DNA from: an uncultured Acinetobacter sp.
GTDB taxonomy: Bacteria > Pseudomonadota > Gammaproteobacteria > Pseudomonadales > Moraxellaceae
DNA: 64,000 nt
NCBI RefSeq assembly: GCF_947493735.1
Contig: NZ_CANLSL010000009.1
Coordinates: 24,102 to 88,101 of the forward strand
Direction of reading: 5' to 3'
Shown here piece after piece: positions 8,584-17,879 of the stretch. The notes beneath the pieces were generated by a model, which saw only the letters and a list, made by a program, of their open reading frames with translations, ran no database searches and was not told the DNA's origin. How positions within the stretch are numbered: position 1 is the first letter of the stretch; every line of letters begins with the position of its first letter. The position numbers were made by a program, and so were the translations under genes.

Positions 8584-9240
8584 ATGATTAAGGGATTTGT
8601 TGCAGGATTGATCGTTGCTAATGCCTTTGAATGGGTAGCACACAAATATATTTTGCATGGTACACACCGAGCAGGTCAGCCGAGATTTAGCCCTGTGCCA
8701 CGCAGTATGAAGTCGCATTGGGAGCATCATCGTGAAGTGCGTAAGCAAGAGTTTGAAGATGACGGCTATGTACAAGGTCTAAGCAACTGGCGTACCAAGA
8801 ATGAAGTGGTATCTTTGGGCATCGTTGCGGTAACGACAAGTGCGATGTTTTATCCATTCTCAAAGGGTATGGCAGCAGCTGCATGGTATAGTGCATTCAA
8901 CTATTACTATATCCATCGTCGTGCACACCTTGAACCTGATTGGGCGAAAGCAAAAATTCCGTGGCATTACGATCATCACATGAATGCCAATCAAGATGCC
9001 AACTGGTGTGTGACCAAGCCGTGGTTTGACTATGTGATGGGCACGCGAGTGGTGTCGTCAGCAGATTTACAAGAGCGCAATCCATTTGGTGTCAATTTGC
9101 CGAAATTTATTGAAAAACCGCTTATCCAGATGGTGAATCAATACTTCCCTGCTCAATATGTGCAAAAAGCAGTATCGTCAAAAAGCTCGCAACAGCAATC
9201 GAAAGATACGGAAGCGGAAGCAGCTGTCTCGGTTGCATAA
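8584..9240 (+). CDS. Fatty acid hydroxylase/sterol desaturase superfamily protein
   Basis: A 218-residue membrane-bound di-iron oxygenase-like protein. The histidine clusters of the superfamily are visible: HKYILHG near residue 20, HWEHH near 44, HRRAH near 111 and HYDHHMN near 127. Hydrophobic segments lie at the N-terminus and around residues 75-105. The substrate is unknown; relatives act on sterols, carotenoids or fatty acyl chains. ATG 8584 is chosen because AGGTGA lies eight bases upstream. An earlier start at 8536 would lie inside the MITE. The native promoter may have been moved or replaced by the MITE. Confidence 0.82.
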   Translation: MIKGFVAGLIVANAFEWVAHKYILHGTHRAGQPRFSPVPRSMKSHWEHHREVRKQEFEDDGYVQGLSNWRTKNEVVSLGIVAVTTSAMFYPFSKGMAAAAWYSAFNYYYIHRRAHLEPDWAKAKIPWHYDHHMNANQDANWCVTKPWFDYVMGTRVVSSADLQERNPFGVNLPKFIEKPLIQMVNQYFPAQYVQKAVSSKSSQQQSKDTEAEAAVSVA

Positions 9241-9368
9241 ATCTGTGTCAAAAGCGTAACACAAAAAATAAAACACTCAGCATAAAGTTCACACCTTAAT
9301 TTTTCAGTTTTATCAAAGCAGTTTTCATCAAAGCAATCCGTAGTTTAGGATTGCTTATTTTTTTCCAC

Positions 9369-9392
9369 CGCTATATTCTTAAAAATATAATG
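9369..9392. promoter_or_regulatory. Candidate ModE-type operator upstream of modA
   Basis: CGCTATAT (9369-9376) and ATATAATG (9385-9392) form an imperfect dyad with an 8-bp spacer. It resembles the TATA-rich half-sites of ModE operators (CGNTATAT/ATATAACG type). It lies 37 bp before the modA start, and a ModE-like regulator is encoded at 12457-12822. Binding is inferred. Confidence 0.4.
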
Positions 9393-9429
9393 AATATATC
9401 TCCCATATCACCGCTGAACAGAAATAACT

Positions 9430-10239
9430 ATGAATTTTAAAATTAATAATTCTATGAAAAAACAATGTCTTGGTATCCTTGGTATCCTTGGTATCGTGGG
9501 ATTAACTGCCATTTCAACAATCAGCTTTGCCAAAGAGTCAACCACCGTCTTTGCCGCAGCCAGTCTAACCAATGCCATGCAAGACATCGAAAAGCTGTAT
9601 GAGCAAACCTATAAAACCGATGTAAAAACCTCATTTGCAGGTTCATCGACTTTGGCAAAGCAGATCGAAGCAGGCGCACCAGTCGACATTTTTATGTCTG
9701 CGGATTTGCAATGGATGGATTATTTGCAAAAACAAGGACAGGTGAGTCCAAAAAATCGGGTGAATTTACTCGGTAATTCGCTCGTTTGGATTGCGCCGAA
9801 ACAGCAAAAAACAAAACTCGATCTGAAAAAAGGTGCTGTGCCAGACCTTGTAAAAAATAGTCGAATCTGTACAGGTGATACCAGTAGTGTCCCTGCGGGC
9901 AAATATGCAAAGTCGGCACTCACTTCACTGGATTGGTGGACGACGGTACAACCAAAACTTGTAGAAACTGAAGATGTGCGTGGTGCGTTGACTTTTGTGG
10001 AGCGTGGCGAATGTCAGCTCGGCATTGTTTATGCGACCGATGCGGCGATCAGTGATAAAGTCAAAGTCGTTGGCACATTCCCTGTAGGAAGCTATCCTGC
10101 GGTGGTGTACCCTGTGGCGAAACTTGATCAATCCACAGAAACACAACGTATGTATCAGTTTATTCAAGGCAAAAAAGCTGAAGCGATCTTTAAAAAGTAT
10201 GGCTTTATTCCGCTTCATCCTACTGCAAAACGTAAATAA
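9430..10239 (+). CDS. modA: Molybdate ABC transporter substrate-binding protein
   Basis: A 269-residue periplasmic protein that binds molybdate and passes it to the ModBC transporter. A signal peptide covers about residues 1-35 and ends SFA-KES. The mature start TTVFAAASLTNAMQDI and the block SGDTSSVPAGKYAKSAL-like GDTSSVPAGKYAKSAL (about residue 155) are ModA hallmarks. The signal core contains three tandem 9-bp repeats (9472-9498) that encode the repeated tripeptide GIL. The stop overlaps the modB ATG (TAATG), so the two genes are translationally coupled. A second in-frame ATG at 9454 is possible. Confidence 0.95.
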   Translation: MNFKINNSMKKQCLGILGILGIVGLTAISTISFAKESTTVFAAASLTNAMQDIEKLYEQTYKTDVKTSFAGSSTLAKQIEAGAPVDIFMSADLQWMDYLQKQGQVSPKNRVNLLGNSLVWIAPKQQKTKLDLKKGAVPDLVKNSRICTGDTSSVPAGKYAKSALTSLDWWTTVQPKLVETEDVRGALTFVERGECQLGIVYATDAAISDKVKVVGTFPVGSYPAVVYPVAKLDQSTETQRMYQFIQGKKAEAIFKKYGFIPLHPTAKRK

Positions 10240-10931
10240 TGTTTTCATTAAGCCCTGAAGAAATCAGTCTACTGCAACTGTCCTGTAAAGTCGCATTAGG
10301 TTGTCTTTTGCTGAATATTATTCCTGCATTATTCTTCGGGTGGGTTTTAGCACGTAAAGAATTTTGGGGTAAATCCTTATTCGAAACCTTAATCTTTCTA
10401 CCTTTGGTACTTCCGCCTGTTGTGCCTGGCTATTTATTGCTCCAACTATTTGGCAATAACGGTGTGATCGGCAAATACTTTAGCTACTTTGATTTCGAGT
10501 TCGCTTTTAATTGGAAAGGCGCAGTGCTCGCTTCGGCAGTGATGGGCTTTCCGCTGTTGGTACAGTCGATTCGACTTGCCATTGAATTGGTTGATCGCCG
10601 TTTAGAAATCGCCGCCATGACTTTGGGTGCATCACGATTTGCTGTCTTTCGGCAGATCACTTTGCCACTGGCGAGTAGTGGGATTCTGGTCGGGTTAATT
10701 CTGTGTTTTTGTCGCAGTTTAGGCGAGTTCGGTGCAACTATCAGCTTTGTCGGTAACATCGCCGAAGAAACTCGCACCTTACCGCTTGCCATGTATAGCC
10801 TGATGCAACAACCGAACAGCGAAGATGCTTTAAACCGCTTAATTATCATTTCCTTAGCGATTGCATTTCTGGCGTTATGGTTTGCGCAGTGGTTTCAACG
10901 TCGGCAAAAACGGCTTCGAGGTGCGCTATGA
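10239..10931 (+). CDS. modB: Molybdate ABC transporter permease
   Basis: A 230-residue inner-membrane permease with about five to six helices. It contains the EAA loop that contacts the ATPase (EIAAMTLGASRFAVFRQI, about residues 122-139). SLGEFGATISFVGN near residue 165 is strongly conserved in ModB. Its start overlaps the modA stop, and its stop overlaps the modC start (ATGA). This makes a compact three-gene unit. Confidence 0.95.
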   Translation: MFSLSPEEISLLQLSCKVALGCLLLNIIPALFFGWVLARKEFWGKSLFETLIFLPLVLPPVVPGYLLLQLFGNNGVIGKYFSYFDFEFAFNWKGAVLASAVMGFPLLVQSIRLAIELVDRRLEIAAMTLGASRFAVFRQITLPLASSGILVGLILCFCRSLGEFGATISFVGNIAEETRTLPLAMYSLMQQPNSEDALNRLIIISLAIAFLALWFAQWFQRRQKRLRGAL

Positions 10932-11578
10932 CTGACATGATGAATCAGGAAAAGTCGTCCGTGATAGACATTGATATTGCATTATCTTTTGGGCAGTTTC
11001 AGCTTGAGGCAAATTACCAGACAGACCAACAAGTATTAGGACTGTTTGGTGCATCGGGCTCTGGGAAAACCTCAATCTTGCATAGTGTGGCAGGCATTGT
11101 CACACCGCAAAAGGGTCGGATTCACATTCAAGAACAGTGCTTTTTTGATGCAAATCGAAAGATCAATCAATCGGTGCAACAGCGCCGTGTCGGTTTAGTC
11201 TTTCAAGATGCACAGCTCTTTCCACATTTCTCAGTAAAAAAGAATTTATTGTTTGGTTTTCAGCATATTGAATCATCACAGCGACATTTTCAGTTGGATC
11301 AAGTGGTGGAATTATTGAAATTAGAGCATCTGTTAGAGCGTATGCCGATCAAACTCTCAGGCGGTGAAAAACAGCGTGTTGCGCTGGGTCGAGCGTTATT
11401 GTATTCCCCGAATATTTTGCTACTGGATGAGCCATTGTCTGCGTTAGATACAGCGCATAAGCAGGAGATTATTCCGTTCTTTCAGCAGATTCGAGATCAG
11501 ACCAAGATTCCGATGCTCTATGTCAGTCATGATATCAATGAAATTAAGCAACTGACGGATGAGGTGTGGTGTTTATAA
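10928..11578 (+). CDS. modC: Molybdate ABC transporter ATP-binding protein, short form
   Basis: A 216-residue ATPase. Walker A GASGSGKTS is near residue 41, the ABC signature LSGGEKQRVALGRAL near 143, Walker B ILLLDEPLS near 164 and the switch His in YVSHD near 198. ModC is usually about 350 residues with a C-terminal TOBE/Mop molybdate-sensing domain, which is missing here: the protein stops just after the nucleotide-binding domain. ATG 10928 overlaps the modB stop. An earlier in-frame start would overlap modB by 54 bp and adds non-homologous residues. Confidence 0.92.
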   Translation: MTDMMNQEKSSVIDIDIALSFGQFQLEANYQTDQQVLGLFGASGSGKTSILHSVAGIVTPQKGRIHIQEQCFFDANRKINQSVQQRRVGLVFQDAQLFPHFSVKKNLLFGFQHIESSQRHFQLDQVVELLKLEHLLERMPIKLSGGEKQRVALGRALLYSPNILLLDEPLSALDTAHKQEIIPFFQQIRDQTKIPMLYVSHDINEIKQLTDEVWCL

Positions 11579-11591
11579 ATTGATGGCTTAA

Positions 11592-12395
11592 TTAGCGATG
11601 CTTTAATTTGACATACAAATGCTTGTGATCGCTATTGCTCGATGACTTTTCCATGACTTCAAATATTTCAGAATGTGCTTTCACTAAATCTCCTAGTTTC
11701 TTAAAACCATAGCTACGAGGGTCAAAGTCAATTTGTAAAAGTTTCCACTGTGAGCCTAATGAAGAAACAGAAATCCATTCGGTGTCATGATTATCAAAAA
11801 TTTGTTTGATTTTATCTAAGGGCAGGGCTGATATTGTTGAAGTTTCGATTGGCTGAGCCTTCGGCGTGTTATTGGGATTTACCACATCTTTTATTGGGCT
11901 TGGCTCTTTAATTATTGGTTCTTCTTCATAGCCTCTTAAGTTTTCGACGTATGTAAAATAGGAGCAAGCATTACGAAAGGCTTCGGGTGTTTGCTTTTTC
12001 CCAAAACCATAAACAATCGCTCCTTGCTCTTTGATACGAATTGCTAAAGCGGTGAAATCACTATCACTGGAAACAATGGCAAAACCATCAAATCGGTCTG
12101 TATAGAGTAAATCCATCGCATCAATGATCATTGCACCATCGGTTGCATTTTTACCTGTGGTATAGGCAAATTGTTGCATGGGTTTGATTGCCAAGCTATT
12201 AATGGCTTGTTTCCAGCCACCATTTTGGCTGACAAAATTGCCATAAATGCGTTTGACTGTTGCTTCACCATATTTGGTAATTTCATTGAGAATATTTTCA
12301 ATGTCTTTGGCAGATGCATTATCTGCATCAATGAGTACCGCAAGTTTTGCAGTACGTTCTTCGGTCAAATTAAATATCGTTTTTGAAGTTGCCAA
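11592..12395 (-). CDS. NYN-domain nuclease-like protein with C-terminal OST-HTH/LOTUS domain
   Basis: A 267-residue protein. Residues 15-145 match the NYN (LabA/DUF88) nuclease fold, with conserved acidic clusters LIDADNASAKD near 22, NATDGAMIIDAMDLL near 83 and VSSDSDF near 107, which would bind Mg2+. Residues 195-265 look like an OST-HTH (LOTUS) RNA-binding domain (IKQIFDNHDTEWISVSSLGSQWKLLQIDFDPRSYGFKKLGDLV). It probably cleaves or binds RNA, but the target is unknown. The start is TTG 12395 with AGGAAA six bases upstream. Confidence 0.85.
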   Translation of the reverse strand: MATSKTIFNLTEERTAKLAVLIDADNASAKDIENILNEITKYGEATVKRIYGNFVSQNGGWKQAINSLAIKPMQQFAYTTGKNATDGAMIIDAMDLLYTDRFDGFAIVSSDSDFTALAIRIKEQGAIVYGFGKKQTPEAFRNACSYFTYVENLRGYEEEPIIKEPSPIKDVVNPNNTPKAQPIETSTISALPLDKIKQIFDNHDTEWISVSSLGSQWKLLQIDFDPRSYGFKKLGDLVKAHSEIFEVMEKSSSNSDHKHLYVKLKHR

Positions 12396-12456
12396 AATTA
12401 TTTCCTATTATTCAAATTTTCACAGTGATAAAAGATTTCTTTCAAACATCATACAC

Positions 12457-12822
12457 TTATTTATCTACAGCAGGTTGGATTAACTTTGAAAACGCCTCCA
12501 TCTCACCCTCAACACTTTGCTTCGCAATCGTCTGCATTTTTTGATATTTCTCGACAATTTCCAAACCAAATGCAGTGACTTGCGCACCACCACCATGCGA
12601 GCCACCCGTTTGCGTACTGACCAATGGCGAGATGAAATTACGATTCATGGTATCGACCAACTGCCAAGCACGACGATAGCTCATATTCATCTGCTTGGCG
12701 GCTTTGGAGATCGAACCTGTGGCGTGAATGGCTAGGAGTAGCTCAGCTTTGCCTGGTCCAAAAGCAATCTCAGCATCATTATAGATGCGAAGTTTGAGGC
12801 TGAGATGCGCTGATTGAGTCAC
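12457..12822 (-). CDS. ModE-like HTH regulator, DNA-binding domain only
   Basis: A 121-residue winged-helix protein matching the N-terminal DNA-binding half of ModE: FGPGKAELLLAIHATGSISKAAKQMNMSYRRAWQLVDTMN. It lacks the C-terminal Mop/TOBE molybdate-binding pair, as do the modC product and many short ModE relatives. It therefore cannot sense molybdate through the usual domain. Its position 0.9 kb from modABC suggests it still controls that operon. The start is probably GTG 12822. It lies 12 bp after nadC on the same strand, so the two may be co-transcribed. Confidence 0.82.
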   Translation of the reverse strand: MTQSAHLSLKLRIYNDAEIAFGPGKAELLLAIHATGSISKAAKQMNMSYRRAWQLVDTMNRNFISPLVSTQTGGSHGGGAQVTAFGLEIVEKYQKMQTIAKQSVEGEMEAFSKLIQPAVDK

Positions 12823-12834
12823 CGGAATGACATT

Positions 12835-13749
<915 letters not shown>

Positions 13750-13849
13750 TTAAATATTGAAGCTAGACATAGATTTACACAGCACAAAACCACTAACTCA
13801 AGTAATATAGAAGGTAATGAATAAATTTCAATGTATATTTTAACGCTTT

Positions 13850-14413
13850 ATGACTGGACTGAAAATCGAACAAGGGCGGTTAAATATCGCTCGGCAGATC
13901 GCTTCACCGAACTTTAATGCTCGTCCTGAGCAGACAGAGATTCGTCTGGTGGTGATTCATAATATTAGCTTGCCACCATCGCAGTTTGGCGGCGGTTATA
14001 TCGAGCAATTCTTTCAAAATCAACTCGATCACGGCAAACACCCTTATTTTGAAACCATTCGTGGGATGCAAGTTTCAGCGCATTTATTAATATTGCGCAC
14101 TGGAGAGATTTTACAGTTTGTCAATTTTAACGATCGGGCTTGGCATGCAGGGCGTTCGAGCTATCTCGGGCAAGTGGAATGTAATGATTATTCTATCGGT
14201 ATCGAGCTTGAGGGCAGTGATGACTTACCTTTTGAAGAGGTGCAATATCAGCAACTCAGCCAAGTGATCGTTGCGCTCGAATCTGCCTATCCCAAAACCA
14301 AACAGCATCTTGCAGGACATTCGGATATTGCACCGCAGCGTAAGACCGATCCAGGTGATTTTTTTGATTGGCAAAAGTTGCGTCAGCTTTTACAGCAGAC
14401 ACGTTCTACATAA
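13850..14413 (+). CDS. ampD: 1,6-anhydro-N-acetylmuramoyl-L-alanine amidase
   Basis: A 187-residue cytoplasmic zinc amidase that recycles peptidoglycan by cutting the peptide from 1,6-anhydroMurNAc; loss of it often derepresses AmpC beta-lactamase. Zinc and catalytic residues are in VVIHNISLPP (near residue 33), the central AWHAG block (near 101) and AGHSDIAPQRKTDPG (near 155). The length matches E. coli AmpD (183). It is followed after 84 bp by murJ on the same strand, a plausible cell-wall pair. Confidence 0.95.
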   Translation: MTGLKIEQGRLNIARQIASPNFNARPEQTEIRLVVIHNISLPPSQFGGGYIEQFFQNQLDHGKHPYFETIRGMQVSAHLLILRTGEILQFVNFNDRAWHAGRSSYLGQVECNDYSIGIELEGSDDLPFEEVQYQQLSQVIVALESAYPKTKQHLAGHSDIAPQRKTDPGDFFDWQKLRQLLQQTRST

Positions 14414-14497
14414 ATTCATTGGATTTACATGGTCTAGCACATGCAAATTCTAAAAATTCATCTACAATAAGCACTTTTGTGATTTGGGATAAAAACC

Positions 14498-16045
14498 ATG
14501 GCGCTATGGCGATCGACCGTCATTGTCAGTGCGATGACTATGTTGTCACGCATCTTAGGCTTGGTACGAGATATGGTCTTGCTCAATGTATTTGGCGCAG
14601 GCAAAGATTTCGATACCTTCGTGGTGGCGTTCCGTATCCCTAATTTCTTTCGGCGACTGTTTGCCGAAGGGGCATTTTCCCAAGCCTTTATTCCTGTACT
14701 CACAGAATATAAAACCTCAAAAACACACGAAGAAGTACAGATTTTAGTTAGTCGTGTATTTGGCGGGTTACTGCTGATCATGAGTTTATTGACCATGGTG
14801 GCGATGGTGGCAGCGCCTGCAATTCTCTACGTCTATGCAGGTGGTTTTGCCGACGATCCTGAGAAATTTGCACAGCTCATTGATCTATTTCGCCTGACTT
14901 TTCCATACTTGCTATTTATGTCATTGACGGCATTTGCAGGAAGTATTTTGAATAGTTATGGCTCGTTTACCACACCTGCGTTTGCGCCTGTTTTGCTCAA
15001 TCTGAGTATGATTTTTGCGGCACTATTTTTAGCACCAAAAATGTATCCTGATCCTGCGATCATGTCATTGGGTTGGGGCGTGTTGATTGCAGGGGTATTA
15101 CAACTTGCCTTACAGCTCCCGCAGTTATGGCGTAAAAAATTGCTGATTCCACCGAAGCTCGATTTTAAGCATGAAGGTGTACAACGCATTTTAAAATTGA
15201 TGTTGCCTGCACTATTCGGTGTGTCGGTGACGCAGATCAATTTATTGCTCAATACCTTTTGGGCATCGCATATGCAAGATGGTTCAGTGTCGTGGTTATA
15301 CACCGCAGAGCGTATGACCGAGTTGCCATTGGGCTTGATTGGTGTGGCGATTGGTACAGTGATTTTGCCCTCGCTCTCAAGTCGTCATGCTGAGCAAGAT
15401 GCCACAAAATTCCGTGCCATGATCGACTGGGCGGCAAAGGTCATTATCTTGGTCGGTGTGCCTGCCAGTATTGCACTCGGTATGCTTGCTACACCGATCA
15501 TTCAAACGCTGTTCCAACACGGTGAATTTACCCTACGTGATACGCAAATGACGGCTTTGGCGTTGCAATGTATGAGTGCTGGCGTGATTTCATTTATGTT
15601 GATTAAGGTTTTTGCACCAGGTTTTTTTGCACAGCAAGATACCAAAACGCCTGTGCGCATCGGTGTGATCACGGTATTTGCCAATATGTTCATCACCATT
15701 GTTTTGCTTGGGATTTTCTATCTCATTGGGTGGAAAGAGCAACATATGGCGCTTGCACTGGCTTCTTCAGGCTCTGCTTTAGTGAATGCAGGTTTGCTGT
15801 ATGTCGCATTGCATCGTCGGAATATTTATCGTTTTGAAGGGCATTGGAAAAAAACCATAATGCAGTTTTCCATCGCCAATATTGCCATGATCATTGCTTT
15901 ATGGTTCGGTTTACAATGGTTTGACGGCGATGCAGGTGCTTGGATGCGCATTCTGATGCTTGCGCTACTGTGTATCGTTGGTGCAGCGACTTATGCGGTT
16001 GTGTTGTTATTGGTTGGATTTCGTCCTCGACACTTACGTCCTTAA
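14498..16045 (+). CDS. murJ: Lipid II flippase
   Basis: A 515-residue protein with about 14 membrane helices that moves lipid II across the inner membrane for peptidoglycan synthesis. The N-terminus STVIVSAMTMLSRILGLVRDMVLLNVFGAG is the classic MurJ/MviN start, and the charged FRIPNFFRRLFAEGAFSQAFIPVL block in helix 2 is essential in E. coli. It lies directly after ampD. A strong hairpin terminator follows 37 bp downstream. Confidence 0.96.
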   Translation: MALWRSTVIVSAMTMLSRILGLVRDMVLLNVFGAGKDFDTFVVAFRIPNFFRRLFAEGAFSQAFIPVLTEYKTSKTHEEVQILVSRVFGGLLLIMSLLTMVAMVAAPAILYVYAGGFADDPEKFAQLIDLFRLTFPYLLFMSLTAFAGSILNSYGSFTTPAFAPVLLNLSMIFAALFLAPKMYPDPAIMSLGWGVLIAGVLQLALQLPQLWRKKLLIPPKLDFKHEGVQRILKLMLPALFGVSVTQINLLLNTFWASHMQDGSVSWLYTAERMTELPLGLIGVAIGTVILPSLSSRHAEQDATKFRAMIDWAAKVIILVGVPASIALGMLATPIIQTLFQHGEFTLRDTQMTALALQCMSAGVISFMLIKVFAPGFFAQQDTKTPVRIGVITVFANMFITIVLLGIFYLIGWKEQHMALALASSGSALVNAGLLYVALHRRNIYRFEGHWKKTIMQFSIANIAMIIALWFGLQWFDGDAGAWMRILMLALLCIVGAATYAVVLLLVGFRPRHLRP

Positions 16046-16084
16046 ACAGCTATTTCACCTTAATTAAATGTTATATTCCATAAA

Positions 16085-16108
16085 AAAAGCTGTCCGAAGA
16101 CAGCTTTT
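16085..16108. terminator. Bidirectional terminator
   Basis: AAAAGCTGTC and GACAGCTTTT form a perfect 10-bp stem with the stable loop CGAA, between the convergent murJ and the gene at 16154-16483. Runs of A and T on the two sides suit both directions. Confidence 0.85.
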
Positions 16109-16153
16109 GGAGGAAGGTAAATCGTTTTCTATTCCGATTTTTATTAGTAGATA

Positions 16154-16483
16154 CTAACTACCGAATAAGTTTTGGAAAAGATTGCTAAACTTCTTACTAC
16201 GAGAAACCACGCTGAGTTTTTGGTTATTGAGCTTAGCGAGTGCTTGGCTTTCTTCAGTCGATGGTTTTGATGCAGCAGACAACTTTGCGCTTTGGATCAT
16301 TTTATCCAGTGCAGTCAGTTGGCTCGCACCTTTCGCCGTTGCAGTGGTCTTTTTCGCATCTGCAACAGATTTGATAATCGACGCTTCTTGCTTAGGCGTT
16401 TGCGGTTGAATTTGAGCTGAGTGTGTATATGACGCGAAACCGACAGTCATGCTTAACATCAGCATTACCGATTTAACTTGCAT
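16154..16483 (-). CDS. Small exported protein, function unknown
   Basis: A 109-residue protein with a signal peptide of about 23 residues ending YTHSAQIQ. The mature part is Lys/Ala/Ser-rich and helical, and ends SKKFSNLFQNLFGS, an amphipathic tail. There are no Cys residues. ATG 16483 has GGGGAG six bases upstream. I do not recognise the family. It has its own terminator and a 244-bp upstream gap. Confidence 0.55.
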   Translation of the reverse strand: MQVKSVMLMLSMTVGFASYTHSAQIQPQTPKQEASIIKSVADAKKTTATAKGASQLTALDKMIQSAKLSAASKPSTEESQALAKLNNQKLSVVSRSKKFSNLFQNLFGS

Positions 16484-16727
16484 CACGGACTCCCCGATAG
16501 GCTATTGATTGTATCCACAATCGTTGTTGTAAATAATAAAATTCTCATTAATAACTAAAATACTATGCTTGATGACAGATTTCAAACTTTATTTATTATT
16601 TTTGTTAAATGTATCACGATTTATGTTGATTTATCTGGGTATTTTCACAAATTATTTTGTAAACAAAAGGGTAGGAAGTGACAATTTTTGCGAATTGGGT
16701 GGGTGTTTATAATGAAAGACGAATGGA

Positions 16728-17321
16728 TTAGTTAAAGAAACGTACAATGATTGGCAACATACAAACTAATAATAACAGTGCAGAACTACGGTAGAGTTGC
16801 TCTTGGTTGATGCCTTTGAAGCGACCCGTCAGCAAGCGACTGCCGTAAAACATCCAAAATAAAGCCGATGGAATCAGTACCGCACTGAATAGCAACATGC
16901 TGATGGCATAGCTTTCGATGTTGGTCCACGTCGCATGCGGAAACACGCCTACTGAAAACAGCGCAGCTTTTGGATTCTTAAAGGTGGAATAAAATAATTG
17001 CATGGCTTTGATATTTTTATTGCGTTGACTATGTGCATGCAGATGTTTCATTTTCCACAGACGAAAAGCAAGCCAAAAGACATAGATCGCACTGGCAAAA
17101 TGGAGAATATCAATAAATAAAGGCCAAATATCATCGGTAAAAGCAACGATCAACCACCACAGTGCCATCGCATACATATAGCCAATCAACTCCGCAGGAA
17201 TCAAGCGCAGTGACTTTTGCATGCCGATTTGCTGTGCAGAACTCGCCAACAATGCGTTGGTTGGTCCAGGGATAATCATCACGGCAAACAGTGCAATAAG
17301 AATAAAGCTATATTCGATCAT
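16728..17321 (-). CDS. LysE-family amino acid exporter
   Basis: A 197-residue inner-membrane protein with six likely helices. The N-terminal PGPTNALLASSAQQIGMQKSLR is the LysE/RhtB motif (PGP followed by a Gly-rich cytoplasmic loop). The substrate cannot be predicted. It is a single gene. Confidence 0.85.
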   Translation of the reverse strand: MIEYSFILIALFAVMIIPGPTNALLASSAQQIGMQKSLRLIPAELIGYMYAMALWWLIVAFTDDIWPLFIDILHFASAIYVFWLAFRLWKMKHLHAHSQRNKNIKAMQLFYSTFKNPKAALFSVGVFPHATWTNIESYAISMLLFSAVLIPSALFWMFYGSRLLTGRFKGINQEQLYRSSALLLLVCMLPIIVRFFN

Positions 17322-17489
17322 AAAAGTGGTTCAATAGTCACAGGGATCTGTGAGGGACTTAGGAGAGCGTAAGTTAAACAATTATGATGCAATTCCCAAG
17401 CTAATATTGCTGAAAATTGCATCAAAATATGAGTTTGTAACTTGCACTATTTAGAAATAGTGTTGCATGACAATGTGTTGAGAATTTGC

Positions 17490-17879
17490 TTAATTGCTTG
17501 GGCGTGGATTTTGAATTGGACAATTTTTGAATTGTGCCGCTTGTGCGATTGCATCTTGCTGACCATAGAGTTTAGCAATTTCCGTACGTTTGCTGTTGCT
17601 CGATTGCCCCATATTCACAGAGATGTTCGGGCGAACGCCCCAACCGCCACCCCAGCCGCCGACACCAAGTCCGACACCAACGCCCATACCTGTACGCTTT
17701 TCAGGTTCAACACCGTCACTGACATATTTGCCGATACGTGCGTATTCGGTGTGGAGCTGTGCGCAGTTCCACGATTGATACTGCGTCGGTGAAACATAGG
17801 CGGGCTTTACTGGACCAGTTGCGCAAGCACCTAGTACAAGGCTTGAAGCCAATGCGGTTGCTAAAGTGAGTTTATTCAT
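17490..17879 (-). CDS. Gly-rich lipoprotein downstream of a ParA-like ATPase
   Basis: A 129-residue lipoprotein with lipobox LVLGAC (Cys near residue 19). The middle holds a Gly/Val-rich stretch (GVGVGLGVGGWGGGWGV, about residues 68-85) typical of a glycine-zipper-like segment. The end has QAAQFKNCPIQNPRPSN, with two Cys in the mature part (NCAQ and NCPI). Its start overlaps the parA-like stop (TAATG), so the pair is coupled. I do not recognise the family. Confidence 0.65.
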   Translation of the reverse strand: MNKLTLATALASSLVLGACATGPVKPAYVSPTQYQSWNCAQLHTEYARIGKYVSDGVEPEKRTGMGVGVGLGVGGWGGGWGVRPNISVNMGQSSNSKRTEIAKLYGQQDAIAQAAQFKNCPIQNPRPSN

